Shown piece by piece: positions 1-6,271 of a stretch of DNA of 7,307 bases; positions within the stretch are counted from its first letter, which is position 1; every line of letters begins with the position of its first letter. This DNA comes from Saprospiraceae bacterium (GTDB taxonomy: Bacteria > Bacteroidota > Bacteroidia > Chitinophagales > Saprospiraceae), in the NCBI GenBank assembly GCA_007134625.1, contig SLKL01000053.1:1-7307 (forward strand), given 5' to 3'. A program made the translations under genes and the position numbers. Under the pieces are notes generated by a model. The model searched no databases. It saw only the letters and a program-made list of their open reading frames with translations, and was not told where the DNA came from.

Positions 1-135
1 CGTCTAGTATCGTCATTTTTTATAAAAGAAGACGAGACAAGATTAATCGGTGTTCGTAAATCAGTGCTAACGTATTGGGGAGTGGGTTCAATTCCTATGT
101 TTATTAATGAATATCGATTTTTTTATCTTTTCTAT
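1..135 (+). pseudogene. Possible decayed C-terminal fragment of an FtsX/MacB-type ABC permease
   Basis: Frame 1 is open from base 1 to a stop at 223-225; only the part left of the transferase gene is likely to mean anything. It reads ETRLIGVRKSVLTYWGVGSI around codons 12-31. Bacteroidota MacB/FtsX-type permeases carry a C-terminal cytoplasmic segment of the form TKEIGVRKVLGAS followed by a short VGSI-like stretch. IGVRK, VL and VGSI line up with that, but extra residues lie between the blocks. The long hydrophobic segment expected next is missing, and the frame passes straight to EYRFFYLF. If the resemblance is real, this is an internally deleted tail whose body lies off the left edge. It may also be chance similarity in a short frame, so confidence is low. 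Confidence 0.25.
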
Positions 136-1610
136 TCAAATCCCCAAGCACCTTCTCGTCGAAAGTCCCCTATGGCTTCAGTATCTCCATTGGCATTTCG
201 GGAAACGGCATGTACGCCGCCGTAATAAAGGCTGAATTCATTCCACAGTTTGGTGGGTATGCCGAGTAGTTTTTCGGACAGTTGTCCGGATGTTTTTTCC
301 ACCTGAAAAAACTTTCCGTCAAAATGTATGCGCGGATAATTAACAGCTTCTCTAAGAGACATGCTTGAGGTCAGGTAATTCCAGCAGACCTGTGCGAGCA
401 CATAGGGAATACGTCCTGCGCCACCGCTTCCCATAGAGACCGCATCGCCATTCATACCTCTTACAATAGTGGGATTCATCATGGAAGAAAGCCTGACATT
501 GGGGTGCCATGAATGATACCCTCCGGGTAGCAGCGCGCTTTCTCCCAGCATATTGTTCATAATGATCTGGCTTTTGGGGTCGTAGTAGCCATTTCCTTCA
601 CCTATGGTAGTGGTGAGTGCTGTCGCCATTCCATTTTTATCTATGATGGAAATATGGCTTGTGCTTCCCCATTTTTTACTCATCTGATGATTGGTCCATG
701 CCGTTAACTTTTGTGGATTCAGCTGCAAGTCTCTCGCTAAGGCAAACGCCTCTGCAAAGAGATGGTAGTAATCAGAAGTCCCCGGCTCTATTTTCTCGGT
801 CGATGACCAGATTTTATCCAATGCCGCAGCCATTACAGCCCCACCCATTGCAGGCAAGGGATTACAATAAAGCCTTCTTGCGCCAAGGGGTACCGAGAGC
901 GGAGGTCTGAGTAAAGCTTTGTAGTTTTTGAAATCCTCATAAGACAGACTGCCACCCTCCTCTCGAAAAATCCTGTCCTGCTCATGAGCTATATAACCTT
1001 CGTAAAACTCCCTTCCGCCTTCAATGCTCAATACTTCCAGATAGTCGGCTAATAGCGGCATAAAAATCTTGTCACCAACGTTTTTAAATGCCCCATTTTT
1101 ATCGTGAAAAATATCCTTGCCAATCTGATCATGGCATATGATATCGCCCAACAGATCGAGGTCATACCGCTGAAAATCTGTTAGTGCCACTCCTTCCTTC
1201 ATGAGTTTTAGACCCGGTTGAAAAAGCACCTTTATGGGCATGCTTCCACTGTGCTGATGAAGTGCAAAAATCCCGGCTATGGCTCCTGGTACTGCCGTGG
1301 AACCTCGTCCGAAATAAAATACTTCCTCTTCAGCTCCGAATTTGACAATATGCGGGATAAAGTGATACTCATCTGCCGGTCGCTTTTGAAGGGGCGTCTG
1401 ACAAAAAAAGTCAAACAAAACGGGCTCCTGGCTCGGTGGACTAACGAGTGCAAATGCTCCTCCTCCCGGCGACCCCATACACGGCTCTGTTATAAATGAA
1501 GCCACATAGGAAGCTATCAGTGCATCCACAGCATTGCCTCCTGCCCTCAATACCTCGAGAGCAACCTCTTTTGTCAAATGATGTCCGGCTGCAACAGCTC
1601 CTTTATTCAT
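132..1610 (-). CDS. Gamma-glutamyltransferase-family Ntn hydrolase, divergent substrate pocket
   Basis: This 492-residue protein belongs to the gamma-glutamyltranspeptidase family, whose members self-cleave before a Thr that then becomes the N-terminal nucleophile. The N-terminal signature is clear (HHLTKEVALEVLRAGGNAVDA, residues 10-30, then EPCMGSPGGGAF at 42-53). The nucleophile is predicted to be Thr317 in GSTSHISIID, giving chains of about 316 and 176 residues. SSM at 375-377 and GSGGAGR at 394-400 match the oxyanion-side motifs SSM and GSPGGSR of the E. coli enzyme. Two differences matter. The position of E. coli Arg114, which binds the glutamyl carboxylate, is Phe69 in DFFCQTP, and the acidic pair after NNxM is Gly-Glu. 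The family is therefore secure, but glutathione as substrate is not. No signal peptide is visible, so the protein is probably cytoplasmic. The ATG at 1610 follows an A-rich stretch. GC is near 47% in a sampled line, higher than in the barrel genes. The gene appears monocistronic. Confidence 0.93.
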   Translation of the reverse strand: MNKGAVAAGHHLTKEVALEVLRAGGNAVDALIASYVASFITEPCMGSPGGGAFALVSPPSQEPVLFDFFCQTPLQKRPADEYHFIPHIVKFGAEEEVFYFGRGSTAVPGAIAGIFALHQHSGSMPIKVLFQPGLKLMKEGVALTDFQRYDLDLLGDIICHDQIGKDIFHDKNGAFKNVGDKIFMPLLADYLEVLSIEGGREFYEGYIAHEQDRIFREEGGSLSYEDFKNYKALLRPPLSVPLGARRLYCNPLPAMGGAVMAAALDKIWSSTEKIEPGTSDYYHLFAEAFALARDLQLNPQKLTAWTNHQMSKKWGSTSHISIIDKNGMATALTTTIGEGNGYYDPKSQIIMNNMLGESALLPGGYHSWHPNVRLSSMMNPTIVRGMNGDAVSMGSGGAGRIPYVLAQVCWNYLTSSMSLREAVNYPRIHFDGKFFQVEKTSGQLSEKLLGIPTKLWNEFSLYYGGVHAVSRNANGDTEAIGDFRREGAWGFE

Positions 1611-1651
1611 CAGTTTTTTTCTTTTTCGCGGACCATTTTCGCTAAACAGTT

Positions 1652-1702
1652 CTACGATACAATGGTTTGATAACTCAAACTTACGGATAAATTTAGATTT
1701 AA
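1652..1702 (-). pseudogene. Remnant matching the 3' end of the gene at 4402-5622
   Basis: On the same strand as the transferase gene and just upstream of it, 1663-1699 matches 4443-4479 as a 9-nt identity, a 10-nt divergent block and an 18-nt identity, with exactly the same spacing. Read on the minus strand it gives NLNLSVSLSYQTIVS and a stop at 1652-1654. The intact gene reads NLNLSVGIEHQTTVP in the same frame (residues 382-396). The in-frame sequence upstream soon loses similarity and meets a stop near 1742. I read this as the last piece of a decayed paralogue, with the rest deleted or replaced by repeat DNA. The segment also contains a small inverted repeat (CTCAAAC at 1674-1680, GTTTGAG at 1705-1711). 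A paralogue is an inference; a non-coding shared sequence is the alternative. Confidence 0.45.
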
Positions 1703-1806
1703 GAGTTTGAGCACTATGCTGAGTGGGTCACTCCTATTGTGCTATATTGCCTTTATCCGGTTTGTTTTTAATCTAAAAATGAGATATTTGTTGTCAATTT
1801 TCTAAC

Positions 1807-2103
1807 GGACCTTCTTGATTTTTTTGATCCCCAACGAGTTGGGGAGAAAAGAGCCACTTACCTGTTTGAGTTTTAGCAATTCTTTCAAATTTAAAGTTCA
1901 AAGAAAAATTCTTAGAGTTTTAAAAAAATTTGGCACTCGCCCCATCGGACACGAATTAGCAAAAGAATGGCTAAAGCGAGTTTAAGTGGGTCCGGCTATG
2001 GCTTTGCTAAATGGATCAAAAAAAGCGAGTAGTCCTAGACCTTTTTTGTTTCTTTTTTAGCCTGTCTCGGCCTAAGACAAGAGGGCAATGCCAAAAAAGA
2101 AAA
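1807..2103. repeat. Compound fold-back repeat, copy 1
   Basis: This is the first of two direct copies of a roughly 300-bp non-coding unit; the other is at 2503-2802. Domain I (1807-2035) is a long imperfect inverted repeat. The outer arms 1807-1830 and 2013-2035 both start GGAC when read inward and end in TTTTTTTGATCC. Inner arms are CCACTTA (1854-1860) with TAAGTGG (1983-1989), and TTTAGCAATTCTTT (1872-1885) with its near complement at 1962-1975. The centre (about 1886-1935) is AT-rich and differs between copies. Domain II is a hairpin with arms TTTCTTTTTT (2049-2058) and AAAAAAGAAA (2093-2102). Its loop here is longer than in copy 2. No target-site duplication or coding frame is evident. 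It could be a MITE-like element or a structured RNA, and the sequence alone does not decide. Confidence 0.85.
1828..1845. repeat. 18-nt palindromic module in repeat copy 1
   Basis: TCCCCAACGAGTTGGGGA forms an 8-bp stem around a GA centre. It sits within the left arm of domain I, directly after GATCC, where the right arm has no counterpart. It would therefore bulge out as its own hairpin from the long stem. Related palindromes occur at 2524-2541 (TCCCCAACGCGTTGGGGA, a perfect palindrome) and 2750-2767. Confidence 0.8.
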
Positions 2104-2502
2104 ATTAAAAATTCGGCAAACTCTACTCCACTTATAATGAGGTCTTCAGCCAAAATAGCAGCAATCGAAAATCCTATCAATAGTTATCTTCTACAATTCT
2201 TAAATTTTTCAAAATAACAAGGCTATGATATAAATTTTTGTGGCTTAAAGTTTTTCAGACCGATTGGTACTTTGATTTCCAAGGAATATATATTGAATCA
2301 CATCATCCCGGGCTTAAAACCTTTATTTTTTATAATTCCTTATAGTTTCTGAGTAGTAAAAACCAACATCTGAATTAAGGTCACTTGCTTTTGAGTTTTG
2401 GGAGTCCAGTTATGTTGTATTTATAAAAACAGGAATTAAAGTTTTAGGGTAAACTTAATAGGTTTCCCCAAAAGTAATAACTCTCCCTGTGTAAGAGAAA
2501 TT
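2104..2502. other. Spacer between the two repeat copies, no gene recognised
   Basis: About 400 bp of AT-rich DNA separate the two repeat copies. I find no convincing gene. The only curious frame is a plus-strand run of 30 codons (2360-2449, stop at 2450-2452) that begins after two adjacent stops and has no start codon; it reads protein-like near its end but matches nothing I recognise. A weak inverted repeat, AGGAAT near 2281 against ATTCCT near 2335, flanks an ATCCCGGGCTTAA stretch. No promoter or terminator is clear. Confidence 0.5.
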
Positions 2503-2802
2503 GGACCTTCTTGATTTTTTTGATCCCCAACGCGTTGGGGAAAAGTTGCAGCCGAAAAGAGCCACTTACCTGTTTGAGTTTTAGCAATTCTTATCAATTC
2601 ACAGTTCAACGAAAAATAATCCTATTCTTCTAAAACTATACGGTACTCGCCCCATCGGACATGAGACAGCAAAAGAATTGGTAAAGCGAGTTTAAGTGGG
2701 TCCGGCTGCAGCTTTGCTAAATGGATCAAAAAAAAGCGAGTAGTCCTAGTTCCCAACTCGTTGGGAATTGTTTCTTTTTTGGGGCGATGCCAAAAAAGAA
2801 AG
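2503..2802. repeat. Compound fold-back repeat, copy 2 (more complete)
   Basis: This is the second copy of the unit at 1807-2103, in the same orientation and starting about 400 bp after copy 1 ends. Domain I spans 2503-2746. Its outer arms are 2503-2526 and 2723-2746. It keeps a stem block that copy 1 has lost on the left side: AAGTTGCAGCCG (2543-2554) pairs with CGGCTGCAGCTT (2703-2714). Further in, CCACTTA (2562-2568) pairs with TAAGTGG (2693-2699), and TTTAGCAATTCTT (2580-2592) pairs with 2673-2685 at 12 of 13 positions. Domain II is a clean hairpin: TTTCTTTTTTGG (2771-2782), loop GGCGATG, CCAAAAAAGAAA (2790-2801). Long blocks are identical to copy 1, including 39 nt at 2555-2593, while the AT-rich centre is diverged. 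Confidence 0.85.
2750..2767. repeat. Extra palindrome inserted between domains I and II of copy 2
   Basis: TTCCCAACTCGTTGGGAA has an 8-bp stem and lies directly after the CCTAG that ends domain I. Copy 1 reads from the same CCTAG into a T-rich run with no palindrome, so this module was gained in copy 2 or lost from copy 1. It is related to the palindromes at 1828-1845 and 2524-2541. Confidence 0.75.
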
Positions 2803-2845
2803 TAAGCTATGCCATGGGGGCAGAGTCTCGTCCAAAAGCCGAGTT

Positions 2846-2861
2846 AGGTTTTCTAAAACCT
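2846..2861. repeat. 16-nt near-perfect palindrome upstream of the barrel genes
   Basis: AGGTTTTCTAAAACCT has 7-nt arms (2846-2852 and 2855-2861) around a CT centre. It lies about 118 nt before the start of the first barrel gene. It could be a binding site for a dimeric regulator or a small hairpin. Nothing else supports a function, and it may simply be AT-rich symmetry. Confidence 0.35.
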
Positions 2862-2979
2862 TGTAGTTTGCAACATGGGTAAAATTTGAATCCCCAATAG
2901 TTTATATCACAGCCAATAACAATTAATCTGATTGCAAATTCGTGTATTCATTACTTGCCGTAATATGAAATAGAAGTTT

Positions 2980-3624
2980 ATGTGGAAAAGAGTATTTATC
3001 CCACTTTTTGTGCTATCGTACCTTGTTAGCAATAAAGCGATAAGTCAAATTAATTTAACCCCTCTAATTGGGGTGGAGGTAACGACTTTAAATGAAAATT
3101 ATGATTCGTACTCTAGATTATGGTATGATGAACCATTTTTAGGAGTGCCAATTTTTCGGTTTGCTATTGGTGTTGATGTAGAAAAGCCCATAAATAAAAA
3201 AACCGATTTATTTTATGGGTTTTCTTTTCAATCTTTTGAAACTGGAAAAAGATATTACTATTCATCTTGGACAATAGCACCATACAATAATTTTAAATTT
3301 AAGAATTTTCAGCAGAATTTAGGGTTAATTTATCATTTGACTGGAGATATAGGATTAGGTTTGGCGATAAATTTGGACTATGTGACTGATTTTGAGCTTG
3401 AAACTGTTTATAGGTCTATGCCTTTTCCTTACGCTAGTCTTCTCTTTCTTGGAGCAAATCTTAATGTACGTTATGTCTGGCGAAATATCGTGATTAAGGT
3501 TGATTATAAACGGGGGGTTTTCGATCTTAACAACGGCAACAAAAAAGTAGTAAATGGAACTCGAAACCCACTTTATCCCCAAAAAGGCTTTGGGATTTAT
3601 CTGGGGTATCGATTTTCGTTTTGA
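2980..3624 (+). CDS. Small secreted beta-barrel-like outer-membrane protein, paralogue 1
   Basis: This 214-residue protein has a signal peptide (hydrophobic core FIPLFVLSYLV, residues 6-16) with probable cleavage after Ser22 (AIS|Q), typical of exported Bacteroidota proteins. The mature part is a series of short alternating polar and nonpolar segments rich in Tyr, Phe and Gly, ending in GFGIYLGYRFSF. A terminal Phe after an alternating strand is the usual outer-membrane barrel signal. At about 190 mature residues an 8-stranded barrel would fit. The closest match in the window is the next gene: 53 of the last 62 residues are identical. The middle (about 42-58 and 138-150, probable loops) varies. 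The two genes lie 56 nt apart and are probably co-transcribed. The ATG follows a weak A-rich site. A sampled coding line is about 27% GC. I do not recognise a specific family or ligand. Confidence 0.82.
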   Translation: MWKRVFIPLFVLSYLVSNKAISQINLTPLIGVEVTTLNENYDSYSRLWYDEPFLGVPIFRFAIGVDVEKPINKKTDLFYGFSFQSFETGKRYYYSSWTIAPYNNFKFKNFQQNLGLIYHLTGDIGLGLAINLDYVTDFELETVYRSMPFPYASLLFLGANLNVRYVWRNIVIKVDYKRGVFDLNNGNKKVVNGTRNPLYPQKGFGIYLGYRFSF

Positions 3625-3680
3625 AACCTCATTTGCTAGGGATAAATTTTGGAAATGGAAAAGTATATGAATAAATTTTA

Positions 3681-4364
3681 ATGAAGAATAAAACCTACTC
3701 AGGAAGTATAATTTTTTGTTTGATTATGACCTTTTTATTCTATTGTGAAAAAGGTTTTAGCCAAACTCATATCACACCAAGGGTAGGCATGGAGTTAATA
3801 ACCATTAAAGAGAATTATTCCTATGTTCGAGCTATTTCCGGGTTTAGTTATCAGAATGACTATACAGATGTACCGGTTGCTTCCTTAGCAGTTGGTATGG
3901 ACGTAGAAAGGGAAATTATAGATAGATTCAATCTGCTTTATGGTGTGTCTTATATTCGATACAATACCGGAAAAAGGTACTATGACCATACTTATAGCTT
4001 CAATTCATATCACATAATATCATTCGACAATATAAATCAGAAAATTGGCTTGAGCTATTATCTCACTAAAAATTTGGGCTTCGGATTTGCAATAGATATT
4101 GATTATGTAACAAATTTTAAAAAAGAAAATGGTAACAGGGCTTATATGAATAGGCAACTGACCTACAATAGCCTTCTTTTTCTTGGAGCCAATCTTAATG
4201 TACGGTATATTTGGCGTAATTTTGTAATAAAGGTTGATTATAAACGGGGTGTTTTTGATGTAAACAATGGGAATAAAAGATTTGTTGAAGGAAATGGAAT
4301 CTCAAACCCACTTTACCCCCAGAAAGGTTTTGGGTTTTATCTGGGGTATCGGTTTTCATTTTAG
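3681..4364 (+). CDS. Small secreted beta-barrel-like outer-membrane protein, paralogue 2
   Basis: This 227-residue tandem paralogue of the preceding gene has a signal peptide (core IIFCLIMTFLFY, residues 10-21) with predicted cleavage after Ser27 (GFS|Q). Cys22 sits in LFYC, which is not a lipobox, so a lipoprotein is unlikely. Shared features with its neighbour include ITPRVGMEL near the mature start, VGMDVE (71-76), TGKRYY (96-101), FGFAIDIDYVTNF (134-146) and an almost identical C-terminal quarter from SLLFLGANLNVRY (164-176) to the final Phe. Insertions relative to paralogue 1 lie around 50-65 and 150-162, where extracellular loops would be expected. An alternative ATG at 3667 meets a stop after four codons, so 3681 is the start. 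The gene converges on 4402-5622 with only 37 bp between them. The outer-membrane role is inferred; the ligand is unknown. Confidence 0.82.
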   Translation: MKNKTYSGSIIFCLIMTFLFYCEKGFSQTHITPRVGMELITIKENYSYVRAISGFSYQNDYTDVPVASLAVGMDVEREIIDRFNLLYGVSYIRYNTGKRYYDHTYSFNSYHIISFDNINQKIGLSYYLTKNLGFGFAIDIDYVTNFKKENGNRAYMNRQLTYNSLLFLGANLNVRYIWRNFVIKVDYKRGVFDVNNGNKRFVEGNGISNPLYPQKGFGFYLGYRFSF

Positions 4365-4401
4365 GTATTGGGGAATATGGCTGATTTTTTTTCAGACCAA
4401 A

Positions 4402-5622
4402 TTACCTTTTTTCTTCGGTTGTGGAAGTCAGTAGTGGTACTGTGGTTTGATGTTCGATACCTACGGATAAATTTAGATTCAAAGTGAGCTGGTCTCCTTC
4501 AATCTTAAATGAGTCGGTTAGCTGTAAATCAACACTGACATAAATATTTCGATCTACAACAACCGGCACACTAAATCCCGGAATTTCAGAATGAATCAAT
4601 TTGCCGATGGCGGCTTGGATTTGTTGAGAGATTTTTTTCTCTGTTTTACCCTTAAGGAGCCTTAGCATCCAGCCGGCAGGATTGTTTTTGATATTTTGGA
4701 TGCTTGTCCTGATCAAAGCAGGAGAGCTGAGTTGGGTATTTTCAATAACCCAATGAGAAATGATGCTTGCATCAGTCCATCCGCTGACTGCAAATTGCAG
4801 ATATAATCCGTCTGACTTGAGTTCAGCCGATTTAGTATCAATGTATTGCGTTTTTCCCAAAAGTTGAGTTTGTATCTGTGGTATCAGAAACGGGATATGT
4901 TCGGGACAAAGCCGGATTTGAGAATCCTCTGTCGATGCTTTCGTTCCACATTCCTGTAAATTGAAAAATGGTTCGCTTTCAAGCCTTTCCATTTTTGCAA
5001 AAGAAATTTCAATCATAACAGGGATTTCTCCTTCCCTTATTGGAAAAATAGTGGTTTCAATATGATGGAGTTTCACTTGTTCTTGCTTGGTCTTTTTAGC
5101 AAATTGCTGTTGGATTTGAGCCTCTATACCATTTATCTGTTTCGCAATTGCTTCGGGGAATAACTTTATTCTCGACTCTATTTTTTTCTGCAAAAAAGTC
5201 TTCAAAAACGGCACAATCAACTTTAGTCCCCCGGATAGGAAAAAGGAGGATATGGATTTGGGGTTTTCGTTTATTGGTTTGAGTTCGATGGTAAGTTTAT
5301 CTATTTTTCCTGATAAAAGCTGTGCGCTGTCTAAGGTTAAATATACTTCAGCCATTATTTCAAGAAGTGGAGTAGTGGATTCGGTTTTTCTTAATCTGAG
5401 CCGGATACCGGATATACTTATATGGATGAATCGATCCGTGAATTCGACATGAACTTCATTGACCTCTGCTACTTCTCCCACAAGGGTTTCTGAGTAAAAC
5501 GGTACGGTTAAATGAAATGGATTCTCGATGACCTCAGGAAGGAGGATTTCCTCAATTAGCAGTTGAATCTCACGGGATTCTAAAGAGAAGTTGAATCTGG
5601 CTGTGGAGTGGTTCTGCTGCAA
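4402..5622 (-). CDS. Uncharacterised two-halved beta-rich protein, possibly DUF4403/TULIP-like
   Basis: I do not recognise a named family with certainty. The 406-residue protein alternates short amphipathic strands with two long helices, one at about 131-178 (LKLIVPFLKTFLQKKIESRI onwards) and one at about 308-345. Each half has strands around one helix (for example VHVEFTDRFIHISISGIRLR at 57-76 and AELKSDGLYLQFAVSG at 266-281), which suggests an internal duplication. This recalls DUF4403 and other TULIP-type lipid-binding folds, but that is an inference from pattern. No signal peptide, lipobox or membrane segment is present, which is unusual for that group. The start is TTG at 5622-5620: an in-frame stop lies five codons upstream, no ATG lies between, and the first internal Met is residue 90. 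The leader is A-rich with no Shine-Dalgarno site. A 37-nt piece near its 3' end recurs at 1663-1699. Confidence 0.72.
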   Translation of the reverse strand: MQQNHSTARFNFSLESREIQLLIEEILLPEVIENPFHLTVPFYSETLVGEVAEVNEVHVEFTDRFIHISISGIRLRLRKTESTTPLLEIMAEVYLTLDSAQLLSGKIDKLTIELKPINENPKSISSFFLSGGLKLIVPFLKTFLQKKIESRIKLFPEAIAKQINGIEAQIQQQFAKKTKQEQVKLHHIETTIFPIREGEIPVMIEISFAKMERLESEPFFNLQECGTKASTEDSQIRLCPEHIPFLIPQIQTQLLGKTQYIDTKSAELKSDGLYLQFAVSGWTDASIISHWVIENTQLSSPALIRTSIQNIKNNPAGWMLRLLKGKTEKKISQQIQAAIGKLIHSEIPGFSVPVVVDRNIYVSVDLQLTDSFKIEGDQLTLNLNLSVGIEHQTTVPLLTSTTEEKR

Positions 5623-5936
5623 TTTTTTTATTTTTGATTAGGTAAAGGTAGGAAATAGTCTATTTACAGCGAGCTGTATTCCAAATAAGTTAACTTTTGT
5701 CAGATACAAGCTAAGAGTTACGAGGTTAAAGGTGGTTGAATTACGAATGAGGAATTACGAATTAGGTGTGTTAAACTTTACACATTACACCTTAAACTTT
5801 TTCAATTCAACAGATAAAATACCGTCATAAAAAAGATGATTCCTGAATTGTAAAATAATGGTTATATGAAAGATGGTGCTATCAAGGTCTTTTGAATTGT
5901 ATTCGTCTCATACGTGGGAGCAGGGATTGAGTTTGT
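5623..5936. other. Spacer left of the fold-back repeats, no gene recognised
   Basis: This AT-rich spacer lies upstream of the minus-strand gene and left of the inverted repeats. It holds the tandem GAATTACGAAT pair at 5738-5762. It also has TTAAACTTT twice (5771-5779 and 5792-5800) and a weak inverted pair AGGTGT (5764-5769) with ACACCT (5787-5792). I see no CAAAnnTA sequence here that would serve as a -7 box for the minus-strand gene. Confidence 0.5.
5738..5762. repeat. Short tandem repeat GAATTACGAAT x2
   Basis: GAATTACGAAT occurs at 5738-5748 and 5752-5762, separated by GAG, giving a 14-nt period. It resembles the low-complexity ATTACGAATT runs often seen between genes of this phylum, a recollection I cannot check here. 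No function is evident. Confidence 0.6.
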
Positions 5937-6031
5937 CAATCCAGAGGCATGACGGAGAAATTGTAGAGCTTGTTTTTTTTCATGTGTTAAATTGTGATTT
6001 TTACTAAATTCTCTGTCATGCCTTTGGCTTG
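5937..6031. repeat. Imperfect inverted repeat around GGCATGAC
   Basis: The left arm at 5937-5962 (CAATCCAGAGGCATGACGGA and six more bases) pairs with the right arm at 6006-6031, with about 21 of 26 positions complementary. The loop is about 43 nt, and a few outer positions (GAGCAGG near 5919 with its counterpart near 6050) may extend the stem. The frame running through it on the minus strand has no coding character. It would form a long hairpin if transcribed. No transposase accompanies it, so a MITE-like or REP-like remnant is the simplest reading. Confidence 0.7.
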
Positions 6032-6037
6032 ATAAGT

Positions 6038-6203
6038 TGTGTCTCTGGCAGCTCTTCACCAATTAATTGGGAACAAGTGTGGTAAGAAAAAGCCAGAACC
6101 ACAGAGGGCACAAAGGGCGCAGAGGATTTAGGGAGATGGGTTTTATTGCATTTTTGCTAAGATATCTCTGTGTTTCTCTGACAGCTCTGTGGTAAAAAAA
6201 AGC
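6038..6203. repeat. ACCACAGAG...CTCTGTGGT fold-back with duplicated right-end module
   Basis: ACCACAGAG (6098-6106) is inverted at 6185-6193 (CTCTGTGGT). Further partly paired CAGAG-type blocks lie inside, forming a fold-back of about 96 bp. The right-end module is also present to the left: TGTGTCTCTGGCAGCTCT (6038-6055) parallels 6169-6188, and TGTGGTAAGAAAAAGC (6078-6093) parallels TGTGGTAAAAAAAAGC (6188-6203). The left module carries about 22 extra bases between these blocks, including the palindrome CCAATTAATTGG (6059-6070). Repeats beginning ACCACAGAG are widespread between genes in many bacteria, so this is probably a local case of that class. Confidence 0.65.
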
Positions 6204-6271
6204 AAAACAACTTAGGTTAATTTTGATACTCCACTAAGCAAGGCACCTTGCAAAGGCTGCAACAGCACTTT

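Noticed and set aside
1676..1683. TAAGTTTG on the minus strand as a -7 box for the transferase gene
   Set aside because: There is no TTG at 17-23 nt upstream, and the bases overlap the presumed coding remnant, so the match may be chance.
2011..2217. 68-residue plus-strand frame with an ATG inside the first repeat copy
   Set aside because: It begins within the right arm of the fold-back. The other copy does not keep an equivalent frame, and its composition follows repeat and spacer DNA.
2360..2452. 30-codon protein-like frame between the repeat copies
   Set aside because: It has no start codon, is preceded by two stops, and I recognise no family. It is too short to call even as a remnant.
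1611..2979. CRISPR array or tRNA-linked attachment site in the large spacer
   Set aside because: There are only two long copies about 400 bp apart with internal symmetry, no regular short repeat-spacer pattern, no tRNA-like cloverleaf and no integrase nearby.
3681..3755. Lipoprotein signal in the second barrel paralogue (Cys22)
   Set aside because: The residues before the Cys are LFY, which does not fit a lipobox, and a signal peptidase I site at GFS|Q follows, as in the paralogue.
4365..4401. Possible terminator between the convergent genes (T-run at about 4385-4391)
   Set aside because: The only hairpin before the T-run is ATTGGGGAAT with three base pairs, too weak to support an intrinsic terminator.
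5862..6062. 66-residue minus-strand frame across the GGCATGAC inverted repeat
   Set aside because: It is made mostly of the two arms of the fold-back, has no domain features, and no plausible start signal.
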